A stretch of 64,000 bases of DNA from positions 113,430 through 177,429 of the forward strand of contig NZ_RHUM01000011.1 of NCBI RefSeq assembly GCF_003937915.1, written 5' to 3'. How positions within the stretch are numbered: position 1 is the stretch's first letter; each line of letters begins with the position of its first letter. The notes under the pieces were generated by a model. It worked only from the letters and a program-made list of their open reading frames with translations, searched no databases and was not told the origin of the DNA. Made by a program: the position numbers and the translations under genes. Positions 52,821-60,755 of the stretch are shown one piece after another. Origin of the DNA: Erwinia sp. 198 (GTDB taxonomy: Bacteria; Pseudomonadota; Gammaproteobacteria; Enterobacterales; Enterobacteriaceae).

Positions 52821-53831
52821 TTACAGAGTAATAACAATTTTGCCGGTGTGGTTTTTCTCCTGCATAAAGCGCCAGGCTTCTACCGTATCGTCAAACGTAA
52901 AAATCCGACTGATTAAAGGACGAAGTTGCGCCCGGGAGATAGCCCGATTCATGTCTTCAAAGTCTTCACGCGAGCCCACACTCATCGGCATAAGCACTGC
53001 ACCACTTGCATAGATGTCCATAAAGTTCAGCATGCTGTTGCCTTCGGAAGCAAAGCCAAGCAGGATAATTTCGCCTCCTGGCTTACAGGACTTTATGGAG
53101 TTAGCTATGGTTCCTGGCCCCCCAACTTCCACAATACGATCCACGCCTCTGCCTTCCGTCAATTCTCTGACCTGGTGATACCAGTCGCTATGCTGTGTGT
53201 AATTAATAATATGGTCAGCGCCCTGCTCACGCAGTAGCTGCTCTTTCTCCTGAGTTGAGGTCAGGGCAATCACTTTTACGCCCAGTAGCTTTGCGAATTG
53301 CAAGGCGAACAACGATACCCCGCCCGTGCCCTGAATAAGAACCGTCTGGCCTGCTTTAAGCTGTCGCGGTTTCATCAGGCTGTTCCACGCAGTGACTGCC
53401 GCACAGGGCAAGGTGGAAGCCTCTTCGAAAGAGAGATGTTGCGGAATGGAGACCAGCGCTTCCTCGCTAATAACTTTATACTGCGTCAGCCATCCATCTT
53501 CTTCCAGCCCCCATGCCCCTCTTCCGGTATCCTGAGTTAAGGTGCCAGCCTGCCAGTTAGGGAAAAATATGCCTGCGACCCTGTCCCCCTTATGGAATCT
53601 GCTCACATCACCACCCGTCTCGACGATTTCACCAGCCCCGTCAGATAACGGGATCAGTCCTTTGCGTGGAGAAAGCGTTCCTTTGCCAAAGAGCATTGAG
53701 AGATCGCGGTAGTTAAGGCTACAGGCTCTGACTTTGACCAGCACTTCTCTTCGGGATGGTTTCGGCTCGTTTTCAATACGCATATTAAGGGCGTCCAGAC
53801 TACCAAAGCTGTTGATGCGAAAACATTTCAT
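52821..53831 (-). CDS. MDR-family alcohol dehydrogenase/quinone reductase
   Basis: 336-aa zinc-type alcohol dehydrogenase-like protein. GroES-like domain at residues 1-125 (LVKVRACSLNYRDLSMLFGK, LIPLSDGAGEIVETG) and Rossmann domain with VLIQGTGGVSLFALQFAK and EVGGPGTIANSIK. The catalytic-zinc Cys typical of ADHs is replaced in NYRDL, so it may be a zinc-independent quinone-oxidoreductase-like enzyme. Substrate unknown. Stands alone. Confidence 0.8.
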   Translation of the reverse strand: MKCFRINSFGSLDALNMRIENEPKPSRREVLVKVRACSLNYRDLSMLFGKGTLSPRKGLIPLSDGAGEIVETGGDVSRFHKGDRVAGIFFPNWQAGTLTQDTGRGAWGLEEDGWLTQYKVISEEALVSIPQHLSFEEASTLPCAAVTAWNSLMKPRQLKAGQTVLIQGTGGVSLFALQFAKLLGVKVIALTSTQEKEQLLREQGADHIINYTQHSDWYHQVRELTEGRGVDRIVEVGGPGTIANSIKSCKPGGEIILLGFASEGNSMLNFMDIYASGAVLMPMSVGSREDFEDMNRAISRAQLRPLISRIFTFDDTVEAWRFMQEKNHTGKIVITL

Positions 53832-54554
53832 AATAAAATCCTGTGCTTAATATTTGCAGCATTAACTTTAGACGACTCAGTGAAGAAGATGATGTGTATT
53901 TTATATGTTGAAGATACCATCAGCGCTGATAGAGCAATTATCATTTGCGAAAGCCTTTCGCACTGGAAAAGCAGGAAACACAGCATCTATTCAGCCTGAC
54001 CACTGAGCGAAGCCTTTTTATAATGGAAGCCCGGAAGGTGGTATTTGTTCCTGTTACGGACGCTATAAAGAGCATTCTGAAAAGGACGCCCTGCTCGTGT
54101 TCGTCTGCCAGGCCTGACCAGCTCATGCAAGGCGACCTACAACAACTGGTTGGCCCTGCCTGAAACTGGCAGAGGATGCCTGTATGGAAACGCAGGTTAT
54201 ACCGTTCAGATGCTTACCTGCCTGTTGGATGAAATGCCGTACGGGCGCTGCCATTTTTCACCATCAGGTGTGGACGCCCAATGCGTCATTAATCTCACCA
54301 CGCAGAAAGGCACCCTGAGCGTCAGCAAAAGCATATTTTTACCTGACCACCGATGAGTCCTGACATGGCAATAAAGACTATCTCAATGCTGGAATAGATA
54401 CATAAAGAGCGGTCAGGACACCCTCAGCAAACAGAGAAATCTGCGTCCTGCTTTAAGGCCTACTTTTCGTTCACCAATATTTGCATACGTGTCCGCTATC
54501 TGCCGGAAGCGGGCATATGCGAAGGGCAAGGAATTAAACGCCAGAAGGTTTATC
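53832..54554. other. Region without a recognised gene
   Basis: 723 bp between the dehydrogenase and the ASCH gene. Short open frames (for example 54150-54356, plus strand) look like fragments, but none matches a family I can name. Probably decayed coding DNA. Confidence 0.4.
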
Positions 54555-54965
54555 TTACAGCACCTCAATTACCTCAAATTCTTCTGCGACCAGCGCCATA
54601 TCGTCAGAAAAATGCCCTTCGCGGGTGAAAAAGCGCTGATGCTCTTTCTGCCAGTATTCAAGGCTTAAATCGCCCTCACCTTCTTTGCGGGCAAACGCCT
54701 CAGTAACGTCACAAAAACGCACCAGCCGCATTGAAACCAGTCTGGTCACGCAGACCGGGACGTTCTGACCATCAAGGATGATGTTATAGCCCCCAATCTT
54801 CGGGGCAGGCTCTTCCTGCTGGTAAGAGGTAAGCGATCCGCAGGAGGCCGTTTTGATCCCTTTTTTAATCAGGTCAGCAAGCTGGCTGGCCAGTTCCGGA
54901 CTGTCGCCCATTTGCCAGGCATCTGCGCCTGGATACTTCGCTTTTAATACCTCAACTGTAGCCAT
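54555..54965 (-). CDS. ASCH-domain protein
   Basis: 136-aa PUA-like ASCH domain (PF04266), with QLADLIKKGIKTASCGSL at residues about 28-45 and CVTRLVSMRLVRFCDV in the middle. ASCH proteins are thought to bind RNA or modified nucleosides; the E. coli relative YqfB is an acetylcytidine amidohydrolase, but this longer type is not the same subgroup. Monocistronic. Confidence 0.8.
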   Translation of the reverse strand: MATVEVLKAKYPGADAWQMGDSPELASQLADLIKKGIKTASCGSLTSYQQEEPAPKIGGYNIILDGQNVPVCVTRLVSMRLVRFCDVTEAFARKEGEGDLSLEYWQKEHQRFFTREGHFSDDMALVAEEFEVIEVL

Positions 54966-55210
54966 TAGCAGCCCTTTTTAAACGTCGATGAAAATTGTCA
55001 TACAGGGTTTTAGCATGAACTGTCCGGACATTAACAGTGAGGCTTTTCCTTTGGTATTGCGATCCGCTGTTCGCTCACGGTAGACGTTAGCCTACATATA
55101 GTCAGCTATGTACCGGATACGAACGTTGCAGAGTCTGTATTCCATTAATCATGGGGAGCAGTTCACAGTCAGCAGTCTGGATACTGAAAGTAAAAATGCA
55201 CGCCTTTAAT

Positions 55211-55224
55211 GAACCGGTTGGTTC
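55211..55224. promoter_or_regulatory. Inverted repeat upstream of the TetR gene
   Basis: GAACC-GGTT-GGTTC is a 5-bp inverted repeat with a 4-bp spacer, 33 bp before the TetR ATG. Could be an autoregulatory operator; it does not resemble the operator shared by the two lipoprotein promoters. Confidence 0.35.
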
Positions 55225-55257
55225 TGTTAATATAAGCCTGTTTAAGGGAGAAACCAC

Positions 55258-55875
55258 ATGCGAACACTGACTGAAAAGAAACGTACTGACATCCTTAACG
55301 CCGCCACGACCGTCTTTCTCGGGCAGGGGTACGAACGCGCATCTATGGAGGCCGTGGCCAAAGCAGCAGAGTGCTCCAAAGCCACACTCTATAACTATTT
55401 CTCCTCCAAGGAGAGCCTTCTTGACGCCGTCGTCAGGGCCTACGGCACCAATTTTTTGACGCGCGCGGCGGACGATATTCACACTAAGGACAGCCGTCAT
55501 CTGCCCCTGGCTGACAGGCTGCAGCGCTTTGGTGAGGGTATGCTGGGTGCAATGACATCGGACTGGAAGGGGCTACAGCTGTATCGTATGGTTATCGGCG
55601 AGGCTGGACATTCTGATATCGGCGATATTTTTTATGAGTCCGGCGTCCGTGAAAGCATGAACGCGCTGGCAGAGCTGATGAAACAGCATATCGAGGCTGG
55701 TGACCTCGCTCCCGCCCGCCCCGACCTGAGGGCGAAACAGTTTTCTGCGCTGGTGAAGGCCGAGGCTGATGAGCTTTTTCTCCGCTACAGTATGCCCGTT
55801 TATACCCCCGAAGATATCAGCGCTATGGTGAAAAGCGCCGTAGCGGTATTTATATCGGGCGCATCCCCACGCTGA
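55258..55875 (+). CDS. TetR/AcrR-family regulator
   Basis: 205 aa. HTH at residues 10-55 (ASMEAVAKAAECSKATLYNY FSSKE region), C-terminal domain of the AefR-like type (LQLYRMVIGEAGHSDIGDIF). GGGAGAAACC precedes the ATG. It is transcribed toward the micro-lipoprotein genes 98 bp downstream and is the only classical regulator in this locus, so it is the best candidate to bind the operators at 55936 and 57514. Ligand unknown. Confidence 0.85.
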   Translation: MRTLTEKKRTDILNAATTVFLGQGYERASMEAVAKAAECSKATLYNYFSSKESLLDAVVRAYGTNFLTRAADDIHTKDSRHLPLADRLQRFGEGMLGAMTSDWKGLQLYRMVIGEAGHSDIGDIFYESGVRESMNALAELMKQHIEAGDLAPARPDLRAKQFSALVKAEADELFLRYSMPVYTPEDISAMVKSAVAVFISGASPR

Positions 55876-55911
55876 GCTGGCGGGCAGAGACGGATTATTC
55901 ACCATATGCGG

Positions 55912-55952
55912 TTGACTAATCTCCGGATATATATAAACTGATACGTACAGTT
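55912..55952 (+). promoter_or_regulatory. Promoter and operator of the micro-lipoprotein pair
   Basis: TTGACT (55912-55917) is a good -35, with a TATATATAAA stretch in the -10 area. AACTGATACGTACAGTT (55936-55952) is a 17-bp imperfect inverted repeat overlapping the -10/start zone. The element at 57514 has the same length and the same AACT...GTACAGTT ends. Confidence 0.6.
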
Positions 55953-55972
55953 TAATTATAGGGGTTACGTTA

Positions 55973-56050
55973 ATGCTTAATCGTTTCATTATGATAGCGG
56001 GTCTGGCCGTGGGTTCGCTTATGCTGAGCGGCTGCGTTTCTTTATTCTGA
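55973..56050 (+). CDS. Micro-lipoprotein 1 (25 aa)
   Basis: MLNRFIMIAGLAVGSLMLSG then CVSLF. Charged N-terminus, hydrophobic core and lipobox LSGC at residues 18-21 form a complete lipoprotein signal peptide. After cleavage at Cys21 the mature product would be only five residues. AGGGG precedes the ATG. No known family is recognised; entericidin-like small lipoproteins share only the general layout. Confidence 0.6.
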   Translation: MLNRFIMIAGLAVGSLMLSGCVSLF

Positions 56051-56059
56051 GGGGATGAC

Positions 56060-56140
56060 ATGCGTTTTGTTTACAGCCTCGTTACTGGCATGACCATACT
56101 GCTGCTTAGCGGATGTCTTGCAATCGGCAGCCACATCTGA
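56060..56140 (+). CDS. Micro-lipoprotein 2 (26 aa)
   Basis: MRFVYSLVTGMTILLLSG then CLAIGSHI. Lipobox LSGC ends at Cys19, leaving an eight-residue mature lipopeptide. GAGGGGATG precedes the start. It lies 9 nt after micro-lipoprotein 1 and directly before a strong terminator, so the two form a dedicated transcript of about 230 nt. Probably a diverged duplicate of gene 1. Confidence 0.6.
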   Translation: MRFVYSLVTGMTILLLSGCLAIGSHI

Positions 56141-56147
56141 ACCTTAC

Positions 56148-56176
56148 AAGCCCGCCTTACGGCGGGCTTTTTTTTG
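56148..56176 (+). terminator. Terminator of the micro-lipoprotein transcript
   Basis: AAGCCCGCC and GGCGGGCTT form a perfect 9-bp stem with a TTAC loop, followed by T6-T8. It starts 8 nt after the second micro-lipoprotein stop. Confidence 0.9.
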
Positions 56177-56193
56177 AAGCTGCCCGCGCACGG

Positions 56194-56509
56194 CTAAAAT
56201 GATAACTCCGACAGCATGAGCACATTCAGGGTACTGATGGCCAAAGCCACCAGAATTTCTGCAACGAGCAGAGCCATCAGCAAGTTCTGTGAACTCCCCG
56301 GGCCCCCTCCGCGTATTCGCCCCCGGCGGGCTTTCAGGCGCCGGATATTGACGATTTCTGTTATATTAATGATGATATGCCACCACACAATCATGACCGT
56401 CACGACGAGAGCGCCAAATAAAACCACAAGGCTTGGCATGCTCCAGTCCGTTTCTGAACCAGCCTCCCGCAATCCCTGACAGCTTTTCCATCATTATATT
56501 CTTCTGCAT
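56194..56509 (-). pseudogene. Two-helix membrane protein, probably frameshifted copy
   Basis: The open 92-codon frame (to 56472, TTG start) encodes two membrane helices around a basic loop (IRRLKARRGR). A better N-terminus lies in another frame: MEKLSGIAGGWFRNGLEHAKP from 56491, with in-frame ATGs to 56509. That segment aligns with GWLIANGLENTSP of the 96-aa gene upstream, and the rest aligns without gaps (GA-3-T...N-2-E). So this is a tandem paralogue with a frameshift near 56443, unless translation starts at the internal ATG 56439. Confidence 0.5.
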
Positions 56510-56578
56510 GTAAAGTCTTCGCTTATGGGTTCTGAAAACGCGTGTCCCTACGAACCAGGCCAGATGCTGCGGGAAGTT

Positions 56579-56869
56579 TCACCAGAGGGTGACGTCGCCG
56601 AGCGCCAGCAGCAGCAGCACAGATAGCGCATCAACAATGAGGCATTCCACTACCAGAAATATTCGCACCAGTCCTGATGAGGCCCCCCACACCCTGACTG
56701 CATAGTATCCTGCGCGACGCTGCCCGAACCGGCGCAGACGACGCATTTCCCTGAGATTGCCGACGGTTCTGAGCAGGGCAAATGCCAGGGTTAGCAGCAT
56801 GGCCCCATATACGACCCATTGCCCCGGCGAGGTATTTTCCAGCCCATTGGCTATCAGCCAGCCGTTCAT
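56579..56869 (-). CDS. Small two-helix membrane protein (96 aa)
   Basis: Helix 1 WVVYGAMLLTLAFALL, basic loop MRRLRRFGQRRAG, helix 2 IFLVVECLIVDALSVLLLL. Family unknown. Its start overlaps the preceding 28-aa frame (TGATG). The next gene in the same direction is its frameshifted paralogue. The basic loop would face the cytoplasm by the positive-inside rule. Confidence 0.6.
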   Translation of the reverse strand: MNGWLIANGLENTSPGQWVVYGAMLLTLAFALLRTVGNLREMRRLRRFGQRRAGYYAVRVWGASSGLVRIFLVVECLIVDALSVLLLLALGDVTLW

Positions 56870-56955
56870 CAGCTGACCCGGACGTCAAATGCGGTAAGAA
56901 TGACGCCGGTAATAAAAACAAGCCCCGGAACGGCCCGGATAAGCAGCACCTTCAT
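56869..56955 (-). CDS. 28-aa membrane micro-protein
   Basis: MKVLLIRAVPGLVFITGVIL then TAFDVRVS: one transmembrane helix. Its ATG overlaps the stop of the 162-aa gene (ATGA), and its stop overlaps the next start (TGATG), so it is bracketed by coupling signals. That arrangement supports translation; no homologue is recognised. Confidence 0.5.
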   Translation of the reverse strand: MKVLLIRAVPGLVFITGVILTAFDVRVS

Positions 56956-57440
56956 ACTCCTGCACCCGCCGCATAACGCCGCAGAAAATCAGTTGTTCTG
57001 CGCCTTACTTCTTTACGGAGCAGCGCCTTATTCTGCTGAAGGCCAGCCATCAGGCTCCGCAGCTCCTCCGTAAGCTTCAGGTAGTCATGAGCCATTTCGG
57101 CAGAGGGCCGGCAGCGCAACTCTCCGCGCAGCATTGCCGTATCAATAACGCTGCGCGCATAGTCCGCTGCCGGTGTAAAGGCGTCTCGTCCCGGACCATC
57201 AAGGCTGCTGCTGCCTTGATCATATTTTTGCAGCGTCAGCATCATTCTTATCAGCCTGCGCCGCACCGGCAGACCGGAATAACGGAGCGGCAGACTCAGG
57301 ATAAAACAGGCGCGCTCAGCACTCACTTCCCGCATGGGCTCCGGCATGCCCTCCCCCCTTAATACCGGCGTAATGGCCAGCCGGGAACGGAGCCAGCCTG
57401 CGATGCCTGACGACGAAACTTCCGGGTTCAAATAAAGCAT
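56952..57440 (-). CDS. Unknown soluble protein (162 aa)
   Basis: No family recognised. No signal peptide or membrane segment. The second half is helical and charged (LKLTEELRSLMAGLQQNKAL, KEVRRRTTDFLRRY), possibly coiled coil. GAGG lies 8 nt before the ATG. First gene of an apparent minus-strand operon with the 28-aa and two-helix genes. Divergent from the DUF3313-like gene across 122 bp that contains the second shared operator. Confidence 0.6.
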   Translation of the reverse strand: MLYLNPEVSSSGIAGWLRSRLAITPVLRGEGMPEPMREVSAERACFILSLPLRYSGLPVRRRLIRMMLTLQKYDQGSSSLDGPGRDAFTPAADYARSVIDTAMLRGELRCRPSAEMAHDYLKLTEELRSLMAGLQQNKALLRKEVRRRTTDFLRRYAAGAGV

Positions 57441-57487
57441 TCCGCACTCCTCATGTAAAAGTTACCGACACGCCCTGAAACATTTTC

Positions 57488-57530
57488 TTGACAGAGTCAG
57501 GATAAACCATATTAACTATACCGTACAGTT
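57488..57530 (+). promoter_or_regulatory. Promoter and operator of the DUF3313-like gene
   Basis: A consensus TTGACA (57488-57493) is followed 16-17 bp later by TATTAA/ATTAAC. AACTATACCGTACAGTT (57514-57530) overlaps the -10 region and matches the 17-bp element at 55936 in both ends (AACT, GTACAGTT). It may also affect the divergent 162-aa gene. Confidence 0.6.
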
Positions 57531-57562
57531 TATTTATATCAAAAAGTAACCGGAGAATATTT

Positions 57563-58243
57563 ATGGTTTGCCTTACAAAAAAGCTGTCCCGTACGCTTAT
57601 CCTGACCGTCGCCATTGCCGCCGCAGGGTGTTCGTCCACGTCACCGGTAAAATATTCCGGCATTGAGGCCACGTCGCGGATGACGCCTAACACGGCTGAT
57701 GACAGCGACCGGATCCCCTTCCGCTACGCCACCCCGGTTGACTGGAGCAAATACCGCAGCGTCACCATCGATCCCGTTGAAATCTATGGCGGCAGCGACG
57801 CACAGTTTAATGACCTGTCTCAGGAAGACCGGCGCAATCTGGCAGGCTACATGCAAAAGAAGTTTGCCGACGTGCTGCGCGAGAAATTTACCGTTAACGC
57901 CAGCGGCGGGAACGGGCCTTCTCTCCGGCTTAAGCTGACGCTGACCGGCGCGGACACGACGCCACAGGTCGTGGGGACCTTTACCAAATTCGACCTGGCA
58001 GGCGGCCCTTATAATATCGTTCAGTCTGTGCGAGGCGGGCGCGGGCTGATGAGCGGTTACGTCAACTATGCAGTGGAAGTGAAAGATGCCGCGACCGGTG
58101 AACTCCTGCTGGCCTACGTGGCGGAACAGTATCCTGATGCTATGAACGTGGGTGCAACATTTGGCTCAATGAGCGCGGCAGAAACAGGGGTGGACAAAGG
58201 CGCAGAGCAGCTGCTGGAAAAACTGCGCCAGGGCAGCCGATAA
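57563..58243 (+). CDS. DUF3313-like lipoprotein
   Basis: 226 aa. Lipoprotein signal peptide KKLSRTLILTVAIAAAGC with the lipobox Cys at about residue 23. The mature part (DWSKYRSVTIDPVEIYGG, LRLKLTLTGADTTPQVVG, YVNYAVEVKDAATGELL) fits the DUF3313 family of envelope lipoproteins, function unknown. GGAGA precedes the ATG. Shares an operator-like sequence with the micro-lipoprotein promoter. Confidence 0.8.
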   Translation: MVCLTKKLSRTLILTVAIAAAGCSSTSPVKYSGIEATSRMTPNTADDSDRIPFRYATPVDWSKYRSVTIDPVEIYGGSDAQFNDLSQEDRRNLAGYMQKKFADVLREKFTVNASGGNGPSLRLKLTLTGADTTPQVVGTFTKFDLAGGPYNIVQSVRGGRGLMSGYVNYAVEVKDAATGELLLAYVAEQYPDAMNVGATFGSMSAAETGVDKGAEQLLEKLRQGSR

Positions 58244-58901
58244 CCCGAACATGACTGCTCGTGGGCATGGGCTCCTGTCAGCATAGCTATCGCTGCAATG
58301 ACAGGAGATGGTTTCAGGCATAAAGCTATCCTCGCGTCAAAAAGGGCTGTGTTATGAATTCCCAGGATCCGCTTTTCGTTCATAGCGGATCTTACGCCCA
58401 AACCGGTCCGCTTTGTGCCAGGAGCGGACATTTCCCCGAGTGAGCCAGTGCACAAACCAGTACAAAAATCCTCGGCGTAAATTTACCTAACCTCATGAAA
58501 TTTAGAAACAGCCCGTCATTTGCCTAATCGTTACAGGGCAAAAGCACATATCTGCTAACCGATTCTGCTGCGTATACCTATAACGGTGTTTTTCTTACTC
58601 TATAAGTGACGTATGGCAACACAAGAGCATGAGTTATCAGCCGATCGCAAGGCGCATTCATTGCTTGCTCATGCCAGCGGGAAAGAGGACTGTGTCGGCA
58701 ATGCAGATATTGGCCTTGTGCTTCACGGAAGCGGAGAAATCATTGCTAAAAGCGGGGACGCTTAAGAAGGTGAGTGAAGTTTCTGTCTGGGCGATGTGAA
58801 TTGGGTGAAGGTGGTGACGTATTAGGGTCGCTATGTAGCATGCAACGGGCACATATCGCCCTGAATGTCAGGCTTTTAATTGTTTAATCTGTTGAGGGTG
58901 T
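58244..58901. other. Intergenic stretch left of the polygalacturonase
   Basis: 658 bp without a convincing gene. It contains two adjacent hairpins (58366-58429, listed separately); nothing else is recognised. Base composition becomes more AT-rich toward the right. Confidence 0.45.
58366..58429. repeat. Two tandem stem-loops with related arms
   Basis: GATCCGCT-N10-AGCGGATC (58366-58391) and GTCCGCT-N10-AGCGGAC (58406-58429) are perfect inverted repeats with equal 10-nt loops and nearly the same arm sequence, 14 bp apart. No U-run follows either one. Confidence 0.75.
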
Positions 58902-60242
58902 ATGAATAAATCTCTGATGACACTGGTCTGCTGTGTATGTTTTTCATCTTGTATAGCGCAAGCCGCTTCTACAGTCTGTCTTCCCCAGGATTTTGGAGGT
59001 AAAGCTGATGGAAAAAACCTGAATACCCATGCCATTCAACAGGCTATTCAGCAATGTAGTCAGCGTGGTGGGGGAACAGTTCAACTGTCACCAGGGCTCT
59101 GGTTAAGCGGCCCGCTGCAATTACAAAGTAATATCACGCTGCAAATTGATAAAGGAGGGACGCTGAAAGCAAGCAATCAGGAAGGGAAATTCATCTCAGC
59201 GTTTATTGGGCAACCCGCTAAAGAGAATGAAGCCTTTATCTTCGCCAGTCACGTAAAAAATATCGCCATTACGGGGGGCGGCATACTGGATGGCGATGGA
59301 GAAAAAACCTGGTGGCCCGAAGCATTGAAAATTCGTGGTGAAGTGAGAGGGGGGAATAAAAAAGCCTTCACCGACCGCTTTCCAGGAGTTCCTTTAGCGA
59401 ATGGCGTTCCCCGTCCCTGGTTTGTCGAATTTAATGATGTCACCGGAGGGAAGATTCAAAAACTGCATCTGACTAATTCGCCAATGTGGAACATTGTTAT
59501 TCGCAATAGCACCGATATTCATGTGAGCGATGTGAAGATTAACAACCCTGTCACTTCGCCGAATACTGATGGGATAGATATCGTCTCTTCCCAGAATGTG
59601 ACGGTTTCAAATATGGATATTTATACGGGCGATGACAATATTGCCATTAAATCCGGGTTAGTTAATGGCACGGCAGCCGCCTCAAAAAATATCACCATCA
59701 ACAATTCCATTATGCGTGAGGGGCACGGTATCTCTGTGGGCAGTGAAACCGCTAACGGTATTGGCAAAGTGACTATCACGGGCGTGACATTTCTGAATAC
59801 GGAAAATGGCGTGCGCATCAAATCAGCCAGAGACAGGGGCAACACTATCGGCCCGCTTGTCGCCAGCCATCTTACCATGACCAATGTGACTACGCCGATC
59901 CTGGTGACTAACAGTTACAGCGGCCAGGCGGGGGCACAGGGGCATACGCTAACCCAGCCTATAAAAACGGCCCCGGTGACGGCATCAACGCCGAAAATCA
60001 AAGGGATAACCATCTCAGATTTGGTCGCGACTAAAGCGACTTATGCCATGATTTTCAGCGGTCTGCCGGAGTCCCCAATACACGATGTCGCGCTAAATAA
60101 CATTAAGATTGATGCCCGTTATGGCGTGCAGGCAAGGTATGTTACGGGGGAAGGCGATAACCTGAACATTTCCGTAAAGGAAGGATTGACGATGGAAAAA
60201 GGCCCCGATGCAACCCTAAAATTGAAACGCGGAACAGATTAA
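58902..60242 (+). CDS. Secreted polygalacturonase, GH28
   Basis: Pectin-degrading glycoside hydrolase, 446 aa. Signal peptide ends near CIAQA (residue 21). The parallel beta-helix carries all GH28 motifs: NTD (221-223), GDD (243-245), GHG (274-276) and RIK (305-307), so it should be active. Endo or exo action cannot be decided. GAGGG precedes the ATG. Codon composition is visibly more AT-rich than the core genes, and it sits beside IS debris, consistent with horizontal transfer. Indicates a plant-associated lifestyle. Confidence 0.92.
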   Translation: MNKSLMTLVCCVCFSSCIAQAASTVCLPQDFGGKADGKNLNTHAIQQAIQQCSQRGGGTVQLSPGLWLSGPLQLQSNITLQIDKGGTLKASNQEGKFISAFIGQPAKENEAFIFASHVKNIAITGGGILDGDGEKTWWPEALKIRGEVRGGNKKAFTDRFPGVPLANGVPRPWFVEFNDVTGGKIQKLHLTNSPMWNIVIRNSTDIHVSDVKINNPVTSPNTDGIDIVSSQNVTVSNMDIYTGDDNIAIKSGLVNGTAAASKNITINNSIMREGHGISVGSETANGIGKVTITGVTFLNTENGVRIKSARDRGNTIGPLVASHLTMTNVTTPILVTNSYSGQAGAQGHTLTQPIKTAPVTASTPKIKGITISDLVATKATYAMIFSGLPESPIHDVALNNIKIDARYGVQARYVTGEGDNLNISVKEGLTMEKGPDATLKLKRGTD

Positions 60243-60300
60243 CGCGATGAATGAGGGGGTGGGCTGCGTCATCTGACGGCTTTTAATGTCTGCTTTGTGC

Positions 60301-60755
60301 TGTGAGTTCAACCGATGGATGCAACCCATTGGTTAAAACGCTCTGCGCATAGTCTAGTGTTTCTCTTGGCCTCTCGTTGAGCTGCCTGGCAACACTGTTT
60401 AGTCTTTGCTGGCTGTGAACAGATAAGTCAGTTCCTTTTGGAAAATACTGCCTGAGCAATCTGTTCGTATTTTCATTGGCGCCGCGTTGCCAGGGAGATT
60501 GAGGATCGCAGAAGTAAACATGAATATCTGTGGCTACAGGAAACCGGGTGTGGCTGGTCATTTCAGCACCCCGATCCCATGTTAATGTTTTATAAAGCTC
60601 AGCCGGTAATTCCCGGGCTTGTTTGATGAGTACAGATATAACCGTTATTGTCTTGTTGTCCCTGACTTTAGCCAGCATAACAAAACGGGAATGACGTTCT
60701 ACAAGGGTGACGATACAGGCGTTTTTAGAGCCCTGGATCAGGTCCCCTTCCCGGT
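60301..60755 (-). mobile_element. IS30-family element, truncated
   Basis: Minus-strand reading starts EGDLIQGSKNACIVTLVERH and continues through TWDRGAEMTSH, FCDPQSPWQRGANENTNRLL and FPKGTDLSVHSQQRLN, the catalytic core and C-terminus of IS30 transposases. The N-terminal DNA-binding half is missing. A small deletion after LDY shifts the last codons out of frame. TGTGAGTTCAACCGAT at 60301 looks like the element end. Not functional. Confidence 0.85.
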
